Below, piece after piece: positions 1 through 7,202 of a DNA stretch of 64,000 nucleotides; position 1 is the stretch's first letter; each line of letters starts with the position of its first letter. The notes beneath the pieces were generated by a model. The model saw only the letters and a program-made list of their open reading frames with translations, did no database searches and was not told the origin of the DNA. The stretch comes from Myxococcales bacterium (GTDB lineage: Bacteria; Myxococcota_A; UBA796; GCA-2862545): the NCBI GenBank assembly GCA_019634415.1, contig JAHQVJ010000100.1, forward strand, positions 62,001 to 126,000, written 5' to 3'. Position numbers and translations under genes: made by a program.

Positions 1-299
1 CGACCGGTGGTGTTCAGCAACACGTGGGACTCGTCACCGGGGTTGCCGATCACCACGTCGGTCCAGCCGTCGTTGTCGAGATCGGCCGCCAAGCAGGCGC
101 GCCCTCGCTTGTGATGGCCGAAGGCGTCGTCTTGGAAGTTGGCTTCGACGGCAACATCGCGCACCGTGAGGGGGCCTGCCAACGACATGCTCGGGCCCGC
201 GAGGGAGGCTCGCGGCTCCCGGATCTGCACGGGGTCGTGGCTGCAGGCCGCCGCGACCACGATTGCCAATCCCGCTCTGATGTGTGCCGTCGTGGCCAT
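1..299 (-). CDS. FG-GAP/VCBS-repeat lipoprotein, N-terminal part (runs off the left edge)
   Basis: This open frame is absent from the supplied ORF track because it has no stop inside the window. Read from ATG at 299 it begins MATTAHIRAGLAIVVAACS, a lipoprotein signal with lipobox VAAC. A calcium-binding-type FG-GAP segment follows (LAADLDNDGWTDVVIGNPGD). Such repeats usually build beta-propellers in secreted proteins; the partner or ligand is unknown. The frame is open to base 2, so the full length cannot be judged. The longer overlapping ORFs 24..407, 34..309 and 50..484 are shadows of this gene. The frame call is confident; a specific function is not claimed. Confidence 0.75.
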   Translation of the reverse strand, partial: MATTAHIRAGLAIVVAAACSHDPVQIREPRASLAGPSMSLAGPLTVRDVAVEANFQDDAFGHHKRGRACLAADLDNDGWTDVVIGNPGDESHVLLNTTG

Positions 300-330
300 G
301 CTGGGGCATCCTCCCACCCCAAGCGTAGCC

Positions 331-780
331 TCACCAGCCGCACACCGGCGAGCACAAAGGACGATCCTGGCAGCCCGACCGGGACTCGCATCGGATCACG
401 CTGCTGATGGCGGCCAGACAGCGTGGGTCCGTGCTGGCTCCGCCCGCCATGCAGTGCTCCTGGTACAGGCCGAAGCTGGACCATTCCTGTTTTGCTGATT
501 CGGCCAGCGCCAGGGTGATCCGAGGCAGTTCACACTGCAGGCTCAGGTACCGCAGGTCCAGGGTACGCGGATCCTCTGCCGTGATGCCCATGGCGAGGTC
601 GAGCAGCCGGTCTCGGCGGGCGCGCACGGCCATGCAGGCACTGCGGTCCGGCCAGCTCGCCAGGATCGGAGCCTTCAGCGCCTGAAGTGCCCGCATCTGG
701 GCGACCACGTCGCTGCCGTACAGATCTGCGTCGGTCGGCACCTCCACGGGTTCGCACGCCGTCCACAACATCCAGATCAT
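331..780 (-). CDS. small Cys-rich lipoprotein, unknown function
   Basis: 149 aa starting MIWMLWTACEP, which looks like a very short lipoprotein signal with the acylated Cys at about residue 9. A GGAGG lies just upstream of the ATG. The rest is soluble and mixed helical, with six or more Cys, several clustered at the C-terminus (CESRSGCQDRPLCSPVC), suggesting disulfides in an exported protein. No family is recognised. The next gene downstream on the same strand is the FG-GAP lipoprotein at 1..299, 31 bp away, so the two may be co-transcribed. Third positions are G/C-rich, as expected for a real gene here. Confidence 0.6.
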   Translation of the reverse strand: MIWMLWTACEPVEVPTDADLYGSDVVAQMRALQALKAPILASWPDRSACMAVRARRDRLLDLAMGITAEDPRTLDLRYLSLQCELPRITLALAESAKQEWSSFGLYQEHCMAGGASTDPRCLAAISSVIRCESRSGCQDRPLCSPVCGW

Positions 781-911
781 CGCTCCTCCAGCGGTGTGGG
801 AGCGACCGTGGCGGAGCGGGTTGCTGGAGAGGCCACCCGTGACGCCGCCACGGACGTCCCACGCGCTGGAGATTCAAGGTCCGGGCCAAGGGTCCGGCAC
901 GGTCCGAACTG

Positions 912-1034
912 CCAAATCACGCGTGTCCCCGACCGACGTCCGTCAGTTCGCCGACGACTGTCGTCGGTTCATGGGGCTGCTCGGTTTAGAACTCGGGGTC
1001 GCGATACGCCTGCTCGCCGTCCAGCAGTGTCTAC
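912..1034. repeat. 123-bp direct repeat, copy A (amidohydrolase 3' end)
   Basis: This stretch, beginning caaatcacgcgtgtccccga, recurs in the same orientation at 2552-2674 with roughly seven differences by eye. It carries the extreme 3' end of an amidohydrolase on the minus strand, including LLDGEQAYRDPEF and its stop at 986-988. It also carries the hairpin ccgacga-ctg-tcgtcgg (951-967) just beyond that stop. The two copies bracket about 1.5 kb holding the split response regulator and one lower-GC gene. Confidence 0.8.
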
Positions 1035-1541
1035 AGGACCAGGCCCCGAGGACCGGCGTAGCCTTTGCTCTCGTAGGGCTCGAGCAAGGCCCCCGTGGTG
1101 AGCCACACGATCCCGTCGCTGTAGACCTTCACCTGCTGCACACGGAGCCGATCCTCTGGCTCGCCGTGTCGCAGGCCGACGAGGGTGGCGAGCTGCGTGT
1201 CGTCGTCGGCGTCCGGGGCTGCCCACAGCGAGGCGACCACCCGAAAAGTAAGGTCCCCTGCCCTGTTCACGGCCTCGTATGCCTCCTGGTAGCCCCGCTC
1301 GTGGTAGGTCCGACCGTCGGTGATGGAGGTGAGCCCGTTGCGCCCACCGGATCGAGGGTGTTCGCGTCGAACCCCAGACGACGCAGTGCCTCGCTGTTGA
1401 CCCACGCGGCGTGCGAGGTGGACTCCATCATCACCGCGGGCCGAGCGACGCGCCCCCAGGGACCTCGATGATCTCCTCTGGGGGTGGCGGATCTGCAGTG
1501 CACGCCAGCAGTCCTGCCACAGTCCCTGCGATCCACGACAT
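986..1541 (-). pseudogene. degraded YtcJ-type amidohydrolase (lipoprotein), multiply deleted
   Basis: A lipoprotein start MSWIAGTVAGLLACTAD lies at 1541 with an SD-like GAAGG. It is followed, in three different frames, by family-typical pieces: VMMESTSHAAWVNSEALRRLG (about 1440-1380), then an NGLTSITDGRTYHERG... stretch running to VKVYSDGIVWLTTGALLEPY (about 1340-1060), then the C-terminus LLDGEQAYRDPEF ending at 986. The metal-binding N-terminal region and most of the second half of the barrel are missing. In YtcJ-like enzymes these blocks occur in this order in one chain of over 500 residues, so this is a compressed pseudogene rather than a sequencing slip. It cannot be catalytic. ORFs 1031..1564 and 1267..1716 are pieces of it. 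Confidence 0.7.
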
Positions 1542-1593
1542 CGTGACCTTCGTCGAGGCAACATAGAGGGCGTTCCTCAAAGGAAGCTGGAGC

Positions 1594-1728
1594 ATGCGGA
1601 TCTTGTGTGTCGAGGACGAGAGGACCCTGCGGGGGGCCGTGCCTCGGCGCCTGCGAGCGGTGGGGCACGTGGTCGACGAGGTGGGCACGATGTCCGATGC
1701 GCTGGACCAGCTCCACACCGCCTGGTGA
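1594..1728 (+). pseudogene. N-terminal fragment of an OmpR-type response regulator
   Basis: Too short for the ORF track. ATG at 1594 gives MRILCVEDERTLRGAVPRRL...AVGHVVDEVGTMSDALDQLHTAW and a stop at 1726-1728. This is the first beta-alpha-beta of a receiver domain, including the acidic pair (ED) that binds Mg, but the phosphorylated Asp is lost. The matching C-terminal piece of the same family lies at 2388-2543. The gene therefore seems to have been split, with a foreign-looking gene between the halves. A receiver this truncated cannot be phosphorylated. Confidence 0.7.
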
Positions 1729-1749
1729 AGCCCGCCTATTGCCGGGCTT
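1728..1749. other. perfect 7-bp stem inverted repeat after the response-regulator fragment
   Basis: aagcccg-cctattgc-cgggctt forms a perfect 7-bp stem with an 8-nt loop, starting in the stop codon of the truncated regulator. There is no T-tract, so intrinsic termination is uncertain. It sits exactly where response-regulator homology ends and the lower-GC insert begins, so it could instead mark a junction. Confidence 0.5.
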
Positions 1750-1796
1750 GTCGATCGGTGGAGCGGGCTCGAGAACGAGGAGCGGAAGGGTCGCTG

Positions 1797-2324
1797 ATGA
1801 TCTGTTGCGAGGACATGATGCACGCTGGTAAGGCCGCCTTGATCACGACCCTTGTGGCAATTTGCGTGTTCTTGCTGATGAAACTCGACAAAAGCAACGA
1901 CAGCCAAGCTGAAGCTCAACAAGCCCCGCAACAGGAAGTTGTTCCCGAGCTTCTGTCCAAAGAGGAGCCGCCAAGCTCGATCGAACGGGGCGCCCCATAC
2001 AACCTCCCCGCGCCAAGCCAGCACGACGCGCGCACCGATCCGACAGCAGAAGAGCTGCCACGGGTAGAAGGAGCGCTGCCAAACCAACAATCCGCTCTGG
2101 ATCTCGACGCGGCGGCTGAGGAACTCGAAGAGCTCGCGGAAATCTTCGCTAACTGCCCTGAACTAGACAGCAGTCGCAGTATGCAAAGGTACTTGGTGAT
2201 GGCGGATAGGTCGCTGAATCAAGATTCGATCAGTCCAGAGATCCATGACGTGATGGCTGAGGCAATGGCAAAGCTGTCATCCATGATGCGAAGCGAGGCT
2301 GAGGGATCGCCTTGTTGGCCATGA
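1797..2324 (+). CDS. single-pass membrane protein with acidic/Gln-rich tail, lower GC than neighbours
   Basis: 175 aa beginning MICCEDMMHAGKAALITTLVAICVFLLMKLDK; ggagcggaaggg lies upstream. One membrane segment spans about residues 12-30. It is followed by a Gln/Glu/Pro-rich linker and an acidic helical domain (AAAEELEELAEIFANCPELD) ending in SMMRSEAEGSPCWP. No family is recognised. Codon use is visibly richer in A/T at third positions than every neighbour (AAA, CAA, GAA and CTT are common), a sign of recent arrival. It lies between the two halves of a decayed response regulator and inside a pair of 123-bp direct repeats. ATG at 1815 or 1818 is also possible. Confidence 0.6.
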   Translation: MICCEDMMHAGKAALITTLVAICVFLLMKLDKSNDSQAEAQQAPQQEVVPELLSKEEPPSSIERGAPYNLPAPSQHDARTDPTAEELPRVEGALPNQQSALDLDAAAEELEELAEIFANCPELDSSRSMQRYLVMADRSLNQDSISPEIHDVMAEAMAKLSSMMRSEAEGSPCWP

Positions 2325-2387
2325 TTTGCGCGATCTGCGCTCCGCGACTTCTGCTGGTGCATGACCAGATCTGAGTGTGGTGCCCGG

Positions 2388-2543
2388 ACTCGGTTCGAGT
2401 ACCGCCTCCTGTCACCCTGAGGGCCGACCACCAGACCGGGCCAGCGCAGACTCGGCCGCCGGGACCTGGGCTCCAACGTGGTGGAGGTGACGCTGCCGTC
2501 GCTGCGCCGGAAGTTGGGCTTCGGCTACGTCCTCGACGCATGA
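2388..2543 (+). pseudogene. C-terminal winged-helix fragment of an OmpR-type response regulator
   Basis: One frame reads TRFEYRLLSP, then an in-frame stop (2418-2420), then GPTTRPGQRRLGRRDLGSNVVEVTLPSLRRKLGFGYVLDA and a stop at 2541-2543. The blocks match the LT..EYRLL and SNVVxVxxxxLRRKLG motifs of OmpR/PhoB DNA-binding domains. The usual TVRGxGY loop is deleted. The N-terminal receiver piece is at 1594-1728. The internal stop and deletion make this non-functional. Confidence 0.6.
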
Positions 2544-2551
2544 TGCGCTCG

Positions 2552-2674
2552 CAAATCACGCGTGTCCCCGACCGATGTCCGTCAGTTCACCGAAGACTGT
2601 CGTCGGTTCATGGGGCTGCTCGGTTTAGAACTCGGGGTCGCGATCGTCTGCTCGCCGTCCAGCAGTGTCCACAG
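2552..2674. repeat. 123-bp direct repeat, copy B
   Basis: Same orientation as copy A at 912-1034. Copy B has substitutions (for example ccgaagactg for ccgacgactg) and a one-base loss relative to A in the gagcag...cgcgacccc stretch, which would frameshift the amidohydrolase reading. Sequence identity stops just before 2675. The 1,640-bp offset between copies suggests an ancient duplication around the inserted gene. Confidence 0.8.
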
Positions 2675-2700
2675 GATCTTGGTGCGAGCGAGGTCGCGGG
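2625..2700 (-). pseudogene. second amidohydrolase C-terminal remnant
   Basis: On the minus strand the frame reads RDLARTKILWTLLDGEQ, the usual end of YtcJ-type amidohydrolases (a final strand, then T.xDG), and then loses frame. A taa equivalent to the stop of copy A lies at 2625-2627. Copy A lacks the DLARTKILW part, so copy B keeps a few more residues of the ancestor. Nothing upstream on this strand continues the gene, because the FG-GAP lipoprotein gene starts at 2775 on the opposite strand. Confidence 0.6.
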
Positions 2701-2774
2701 GCGCTGCCCTTCGTAGCTCGGTGGCGGATCTGCCGAGATGCCGGTCACACTCCAACACATCCTTGGAGGTACTC

Positions 2775-3983
2775 GTGCGTCGGTATTGGCTGGCTACCGC
2801 GTTGATGGCTGCTTGTGCGAGCAAGCAGGGAGACACGAACGAACCACCGTTCCCGACGGAGGTCGCGTATTCAGGACCGCACTGGCAGGCCTCCGAGGGA
2901 TGGCAGCTCGACGTGGTGGTCCTTGTCGGCGACATGGACGGCGATGGTTACGACGAAGCTCTCGTCGGAGCCTTCCGCGGGGAGGAATGCTGCGACGAGG
3001 CCGGGTTCGCGCTAGTTCGCGGCCCGCTGCACGAAGGACGCGAGCTTCCCGCCCAAGCCGAGGCTTGGTTCGAGGACGTTCCCTGGGATTGGTATGCAGG
3101 GGACGTCGACGGAGATGGACTCGCCGACATCACGATGGACGCGCTGCTGCCCGGGTTGCCCAACGGCACCTGGACCCAGAAGCGGCGCCTGGCCGAGGGG
3201 CTCCCACTGGCAAAGGGGACCCTCGAGGATGTCGACCAAGACGGTGTCCTCGACCTCTACAGAACAGACCCGGCCGGGGACACGCTGCAAGTCTGGTGGG
3301 GCCCGCACAGCTCGGCCTGGGAGGCGGAACCCGACGTCACGGTGACGGGCTCCACCTGCGGGTACGAGGGAGAGCAAGGCATCACCCACACCGGCTGGCG
3401 ATCGCTTCCCGACGTCACGCAAGACGGCCGCCCAGAGTGGCTCACCACGGTGGATCCGAACTGTAGGTTCGTGATCCCGGTGCCGGAGGGTCAGGCCGCC
3501 CTGTCGCTGGACGGAGAGCCCCCTGGTCCTCCATCGAGACACTATCCGAGGGCCATCGGCGACCAGAACGGGGATGGGATTCGAGACCTGCTGATCTGGG
3601 ACCACGACAGCCACACCCTGGACGTTCGCTTCGGACCGATCTCGATCGAGCCCGATGGCGCTTGGCTAGGAACGGGTCACGTGACGGGCTTGCTACACGA
3701 GGGCGACGTCTCTCTCGAGCCCTTGGGCTTCGATGCCGATGGCGACGGCATCGACGATCTGCTCGAGCGGACCAAGCACCCCAGCCTGGACACCACACAG
3801 CTGCGGATCGTGTTCGGCGGCCCAGATCCCAACTCCTCGAGATCGCAGCGCGCCGCGCCCTACGAGGTCGACCAAGGCACCGAGATCCACGGACCCTTCC
3901 AGGAGGACGGGCGCACCTGGGTCCTGCAGTCCGTGGAGTGGGGTGGCGCGGAGATTCGCGTGGTGGAGATCCCCGTCGACTGA
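2775..3983 (+). CDS. FG-GAP/VCBS-repeat lipoprotein
   Basis: GTG at 2775 follows a good SD (ggaggt, six bases) and gives MRRYWLATALMAACASK, a short lipoprotein signal (lipobox MAAC); mature length about 390 aa. The body contains repeated Ca-binding-type blades: VVLVGDMDGDGYDEALVGA, YAGDVDGDGLADITM, VDQDGVLDLY, AIGDQNGDGIRDLLIWD and FDADGDGIDDLLE. These are typical of FG-GAP/VCBS beta-propellers displayed on the cell surface or in the periplasm; the ligand is unknown. The ORF track extends it upstream to 2562, but that part lies in repeat B and lacks an SD. It is the second such lipoprotein in the window (see 1..299). Confidence 0.85.
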   Translation: MRRYWLATALMAACASKQGDTNEPPFPTEVAYSGPHWQASEGWQLDVVVLVGDMDGDGYDEALVGAFRGEECCDEAGFALVRGPLHEGRELPAQAEAWFEDVPWDWYAGDVDGDGLADITMDALLPGLPNGTWTQKRRLAEGLPLAKGTLEDVDQDGVLDLYRTDPAGDTLQVWWGPHSSAWEAEPDVTVTGSTCGYEGEQGITHTGWRSLPDVTQDGRPEWLTTVDPNCRFVIPVPEGQAALSLDGEPPGPPSRHYPRAIGDQNGDGIRDLLIWDHDSHTLDVRFGPISIEPDGAWLGTGHVTGLLHEGDVSLEPLGFDADGDGIDDLLERTKHPSLDTTQLRIVFGGPDPNSSRSQRAAPYEVDQGTEIHGPFQEDGRTWVLQSVEWGGAEIRVVEIPVD

Positions 3984-4120
3984 TCCGACGCGCGCAAGAC
4001 CTCATGTGAAGCGGATGCAGCAACGCCCGCGACCCCATCGGGTTGCTTCCTCGAGGCAGCGCGACACGGTCTGGGTCAACGCAGCTTGCCCCTGCGCTAA
4101 GCTGGGCACAGGAGGGGACG

Positions 4121-4660
4121 ATGACGAGAATCGCAGCGTGGCTGTCGGTGCCCGCGGGGCTGTTGATCCTAGGTACGGCCTGCGAGATCGACGCAGGAGC
4201 CGAGGACGGGAACCCTCCGTCCATCCTGGTGACGGTGGGGGGGCACAACATCAGCTCCAACGATCCCGCCCCTGCCGAGACCGCCTGCTACGAGGTGCCC
4301 GACGACCCCACCCGCGTGAACGTGGTGGCGTCGGACTCGGGCGGGCTGCAGCGGCTGTTCGTGCACCTCCTGGAAGGGAGCGTGGTGGACGGGGTGGTGG
4401 ACGTGCGGCCCGACGCCTCCGACATCAGCTGGCTGGTGGCTCCGGGGGAGTCGCCGGCGGACATCGGCGACGACACCATCGACATCACGCTCACGCAACC
4501 CACGGCGGGCACCGTGCGCAACGGGGTGAACCTGACCTTCGACCTGGAGGGCGGTGTGCCGTTCTCCCTCGAGACACGGGCCAGCGACTATGCTGGCTAC
4601 GAGACCGTGATCGCCCCGTTCGTGCTGCACCAGGTCGACGTTCACGGGGCCTGTCCGTAG
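4121..4660 (+). CDS. lipoprotein of unknown function
   Basis: 179 aa from ATG 4121, preceded by a strong SD (caggagggg). The signal MTRIAAWLSVPAGLLILGTACEI ends in a lipobox (GTAC). The mature part looks all-beta: a short predicted Ig-like region with TRVNVVASDSGGLQRLFVHLLEG and TAGTVRNGVNLTFDLEGG. Two further Cys may pair. No named family is recognised. It ends 9 bp before the convergent methyltransferase-like gene. The ORF-track start at 4043 has no SD and would bury the signal peptide. Confidence 0.75.
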   Translation: MTRIAAWLSVPAGLLILGTACEIDAGAEDGNPPSILVTVGGHNISSNDPAPAETACYEVPDDPTRVNVVASDSGGLQRLFVHLLEGSVVDGVVDVRPDASDISWLVAPGESPADIGDDTIDITLTQPTAGTVRNGVNLTFDLEGGVPFSLETRASDYAGYETVIAPFVLHQVDVHGACP

Positions 4661-4669
4661 GGCTGGAAC

Positions 4670-5236
4670 TCAGAACAGGCCGGGTATGAAGCGCGCCTTG
4701 TGGGCGAAGGCCTCCCGCCACGCCGGCAGCTGCCGCAGCGTGGCTTCCTCGGTGCGGATCCGCACCGCCAGCACCGCTGCGTTCCACAGCGACAGCACCA
4801 CGGCCGAGATCCAGGCCGTGTGCAGCAGGGGGAGGGCTGCGATCTCCAGGATCACGCACAGGTAGTTGGGGTGGCGAATGAGACGGTAGGGGCCTCCGAC
4901 TGCCACGGCGTCGTCTTCGGGCTTCACCACGCGGACGTTCCAGGCGCCGCCGATGGTGAAGAGCGTCCAGATCCGCAGCAGCGTGGCCAACACGAGCAGG
5001 GCCAGCGCCGGTCCTGCCACCGTCCAGGTGAAAAGGCGTCCCAGCCACACCACCTCGGCGATGGGCCCGACGATCAAGGCCGCATGCAAGCCCGCCATGG
5101 CCGGGAACAGCTGTGGCTCCTGCACCAATGCGTCGCGCCGGGCGGCCAGCCGGCGCACCGACACCCCGAGCTCCACCAGCCTCATCACCCCAGTGGCCAG
5201 CAGCACCGCCACGAATGCCCAGAACGTCGTCGTCAT
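4670..5236 (-). CDS. isoprenylcysteine carboxyl methyltransferase-like membrane protein
   Basis: 188 aa with about five hydrophobic segments. The family signature lies in the second half: VGGPYRLIRHPNYLCVILE (around residues 118-136) and a conserved E/R-rich segment RIRTEEATLRQLPAWREAF near the end. ICMT-like bacterial proteins (YpbQ/ICMT families) are S-adenosylmethionine-dependent membrane enzymes that methylate lipids or small hydrophobic molecules. They are common next to type III polyketide synthases, but no such gene is nearby. The substrate here is unknown. An SD-like agggg precedes the ATG. Confidence 0.8.
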   Translation of the reverse strand: MTTTFWAFVAVLLATGVMRLVELGVSVRRLAARRDALVQEPQLFPAMAGLHAALIVGPIAEVVWLGRLFTWTVAGPALALLVLATLLRIWTLFTIGGAWNVRVVKPEDDAVAVGGPYRLIRHPNYLCVILEIAALPLLHTAWISAVVLSLWNAAVLAVRIRTEEATLRQLPAWREAFAHKARFIPGLF

Positions 5237-5258
5237 GCGTCGATCCCCTGGCGATCCT

Positions 5259-6260
5259 ATGATCGTGGCGGACGAGGGGGGAGGACCGTTGGCGCGTCGA
5301 GGAGAGGATCAGCTCCAGGCCAAGCTCAGGCGCTTGGCCGCTGCCGACCCACAGACCGAGGAGGGCAAGGCCGTCGTCGTGGAGGCACTGTCGAGCAGCA
5401 CCAATCACGTGGTGGGCAAGGCCGCTGGGCTCGTGGCGGAGCACGGCCTGGACGGCTGCTGGGATGCACTGCTCAAGGCCTTCGACCGGTTCATGGAGCA
5501 GCCCATCAAGCGGGATCCGGGCTGCGTCGCCAAGCTGGCGGTGGTCGAGGCCCTGATCGAGACACGCTATCCGCATCCCGACGTGTTCCTTCGGGGGGTG
5601 CATCATCGTCAGATGGAGCCCGCCTGGGGCGGCTCCGTCGACAGCGCTCCAGGATTGCGGTCCCACTCGGCCATGGGGCTCGTGGCCATCGGATGGTCGG
5701 ACGCGCCCGTGGCCATCGCCGATCTGCTGCACGATCCGGAGGTCCCCTGTCGGGTGGGGGCGGCGCGGGCGCTGGCGGCCTGGGGGGATCCCGTGCTGGC
5801 CTCGGCGCTGGTCCACCTGCGGCTGGGGGTGGGGGAGGAGGAGCCCGACGTGGTGTCGGAGTGCTTCGACGCATTGCTCGCCCTGGAGGCCGCCACGGCT
5901 CTGCCCTGGGTGGTGGCGCGGCTGTTCGACGACGACGACCTCTACGCGGAGTGCGCGGCCATCAGCCTGGGATCGTCGCGCCACGACGATGCGCTCGGCC
6001 CGCTGCAAGCTTGGGTGGAGCAGCGTCCGCAGCCGCAGCTGCGTCGGATCGGACTCGTGGCCATCGGCCTGTTGCGCTCCGAGGCCTCCATCGAGGTGCT
6101 GCTCCGCTGGCTCGCCGAGGGCGGCGAGCGCGAGGCGGAGGCGGCGCTGGAGGGACTCGGGGTACACGCCCACGATCCCCGGCTGGCGGAGCGCGTGCGC
6201 GACGTGGCGCACGATGCGGGGAAGGGGACGCTGCTCGGTCCGACCTGGGGAGGTCGATAG
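5259..6260 (+). CDS. HEAT/PBS-lyase-type repeat protein
   Basis: About 333 aa of alpha-helical repeats, for example DLLHDPEVPCRVGAARALAAWGD, SECFDALLALEAATALPWVVARL and RRIGLVAIGLLRSEASIEVLLRWLAEGG. These are HEAT-type protein-protein scaffolds, probably cytoplasmic because no signal is seen. ATG 5259 is given as the outer start, but no SD precedes it. TTG at 5289 sits four bases after ggggggagg and may be the true start (MARRGEDQLQAKL). It is divergent from the ICMT-like gene. The partner is unknown. The C-terminus ends in VAHDAGKGTLLGPTWGGR, just past the last repeat. Confidence 0.75.
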   Translation: MIVADEGGGPLARRGEDQLQAKLRRLAAADPQTEEGKAVVVEALSSSTNHVVGKAAGLVAEHGLDGCWDALLKAFDRFMEQPIKRDPGCVAKLAVVEALIETRYPHPDVFLRGVHHRQMEPAWGGSVDSAPGLRSHSAMGLVAIGWSDAPVAIADLLHDPEVPCRVGAARALAAWGDPVLASALVHLRLGVGEEEPDVVSECFDALLALEAATALPWVVARLFDDDDLYAECAAISLGSSRHDDALGPLQAWVEQRPQPQLRRIGLVAIGLLRSEASIEVLLRWLAEGGEREAEAALEGLGVHAHDPRLAERVRDVAHDAGKGTLLGPTWGGR

Positions 6261-6332
6261 GGCGGCACGAGGGCAGCGGTGGATGTCGGTCCGAGAGGCT
6301 GGCTCGACCTGTCGCATGAACTATGGTGCGCC

Positions 6333-7202
6333 ATGCTCTGGATCTGCATCGCCATGGCCCACGCTACGCCCACCGACGACATCGACGCCGTGCTCGACGG
6401 ACTGCACCGAGCCGCTGCCGACGCCGATGCCTCTGCCTACTTCGGTGCCTTCACGGACGACGCCGTGTTCCTCGGAACCGATCCCGGGGAGCGGTGGGAG
6501 CTCGAGGCGTTCCGCACCTTCGCAGCCCCGCACTTCGAGCAAGCGCCCGCCTGGGTCTACACCCCCGTCGAGCGCCACGTGACGCTGGACGCCAAGGGCA
6601 AGGTGGCCTGGTTCGACGAGTCGCTCGATCACGAGCGCTACGGCCGCGTGCGCGGCTCGGGTGTGCTCGTGCGCCAAGGCAAGGTCTGGCGGGTGTCACA
6701 GTACGTGCTGTCCTTCACCGTGCTCAACGAGGTCTCCGCCCTGGTGGTGGCCGCGAACCAGGGGCAGGCCTGGCTGCCCACGCCCTTCACCGCCGCTCAG
6801 ATCCGGCAGGCCATGCCCGTCGGGCTCGCCACGCGGTGGCGTCAGATCGGCGAGGCGGGGGAGTCCCAGGTCACCTGGAAGGTGGTGGAGGCCGACGAGG
6901 AGGGCATGACCCAGGAGCACCTCACCGAGGGGTCCGACGCAGCTCCGCGGACGTCGGCTTCGTGGGTGCAGCTGCGGGATCACGCGCGGTTCCCTGCCGC
7001 CCACACCGAGGTGGTGGACGAGGTCGTGGACACCGCCCTCGGGCCGCTTCCCTGCCGGCGCTACACCGTCACCCGAGACGACGAGGTGACCACGTTCTGG
7101 TTCTCCCCGAGCCATCCCGGGCCACCCCTGCGCTACACCTCCACCAAGGGCGACACCGTCACGCTGGTCCACGAGCTGGTGTCGCGCGAGGAGCCGCGGT
7201 AG
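6333..7202 (+). CDS. secreted SnoaL/NTF2-like protein
   Basis: 289 aa. The start at 6333 gives a short export signal MLWICIAMAHA. Residues about 15-130 read like a SnoaL/DUF4440-type NTF2 fold: IDAVLDGLHRAAADADASAYFGAFTDDAVFLGTDPGERWELEAFRTFA, then the strand pattern VRGSGVLVRQGKVWRVSQYVLSF. The rest (about 150-289) is an extra beta-rich domain, WKVVEADEEGMTQEHLTEG...TRDDEVTTFWFSPSHPGPPLRY, perhaps a lipid- or substrate-binding barrel. The stop overlaps the guanine deaminase start by one base (TAGTG), so the two are translationally linked. The role is unknown. An upstream ATG at 6279 lacks a signal. Confidence 0.7.
   Translation: MLWICIAMAHATPTDDIDAVLDGLHRAAADADASAYFGAFTDDAVFLGTDPGERWELEAFRTFAAPHFEQAPAWVYTPVERHVTLDAKGKVAWFDESLDHERYGRVRGSGVLVRQGKVWRVSQYVLSFTVLNEVSALVVAANQGQAWLPTPFTAAQIRQAMPVGLATRWRQIGEAGESQVTWKVVEADEEGMTQEHLTEGSDAAPRTSASWVQLRDHARFPAAHTEVVDEVVDTALGPLPCRRYTVTRDDEVTTFWFSPSHPGPPLRYTSTKGDTVTLVHELVSREEPR

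Noticed and set aside
951-967. ccgacga-ctg-tcgtcgg hairpin as a terminator
   Set aside because: No T-run, it lies in a pseudogene repeat, and its second copy carries a mismatch; noted only as part of the repeat.
1594-2543. Insertion sequence or transposon in the decayed island
   Set aside because: No transposase, terminal inverted repeats or target duplication were seen; only direct repeats derived from a neighbouring gene.
4491-6317. 608-aa minus ORF and 539-aa plus ORF (4700..6319)
   Set aside because: Shadow frames of the ICMT-like and HEAT-repeat genes; no signal or domain pattern in them.
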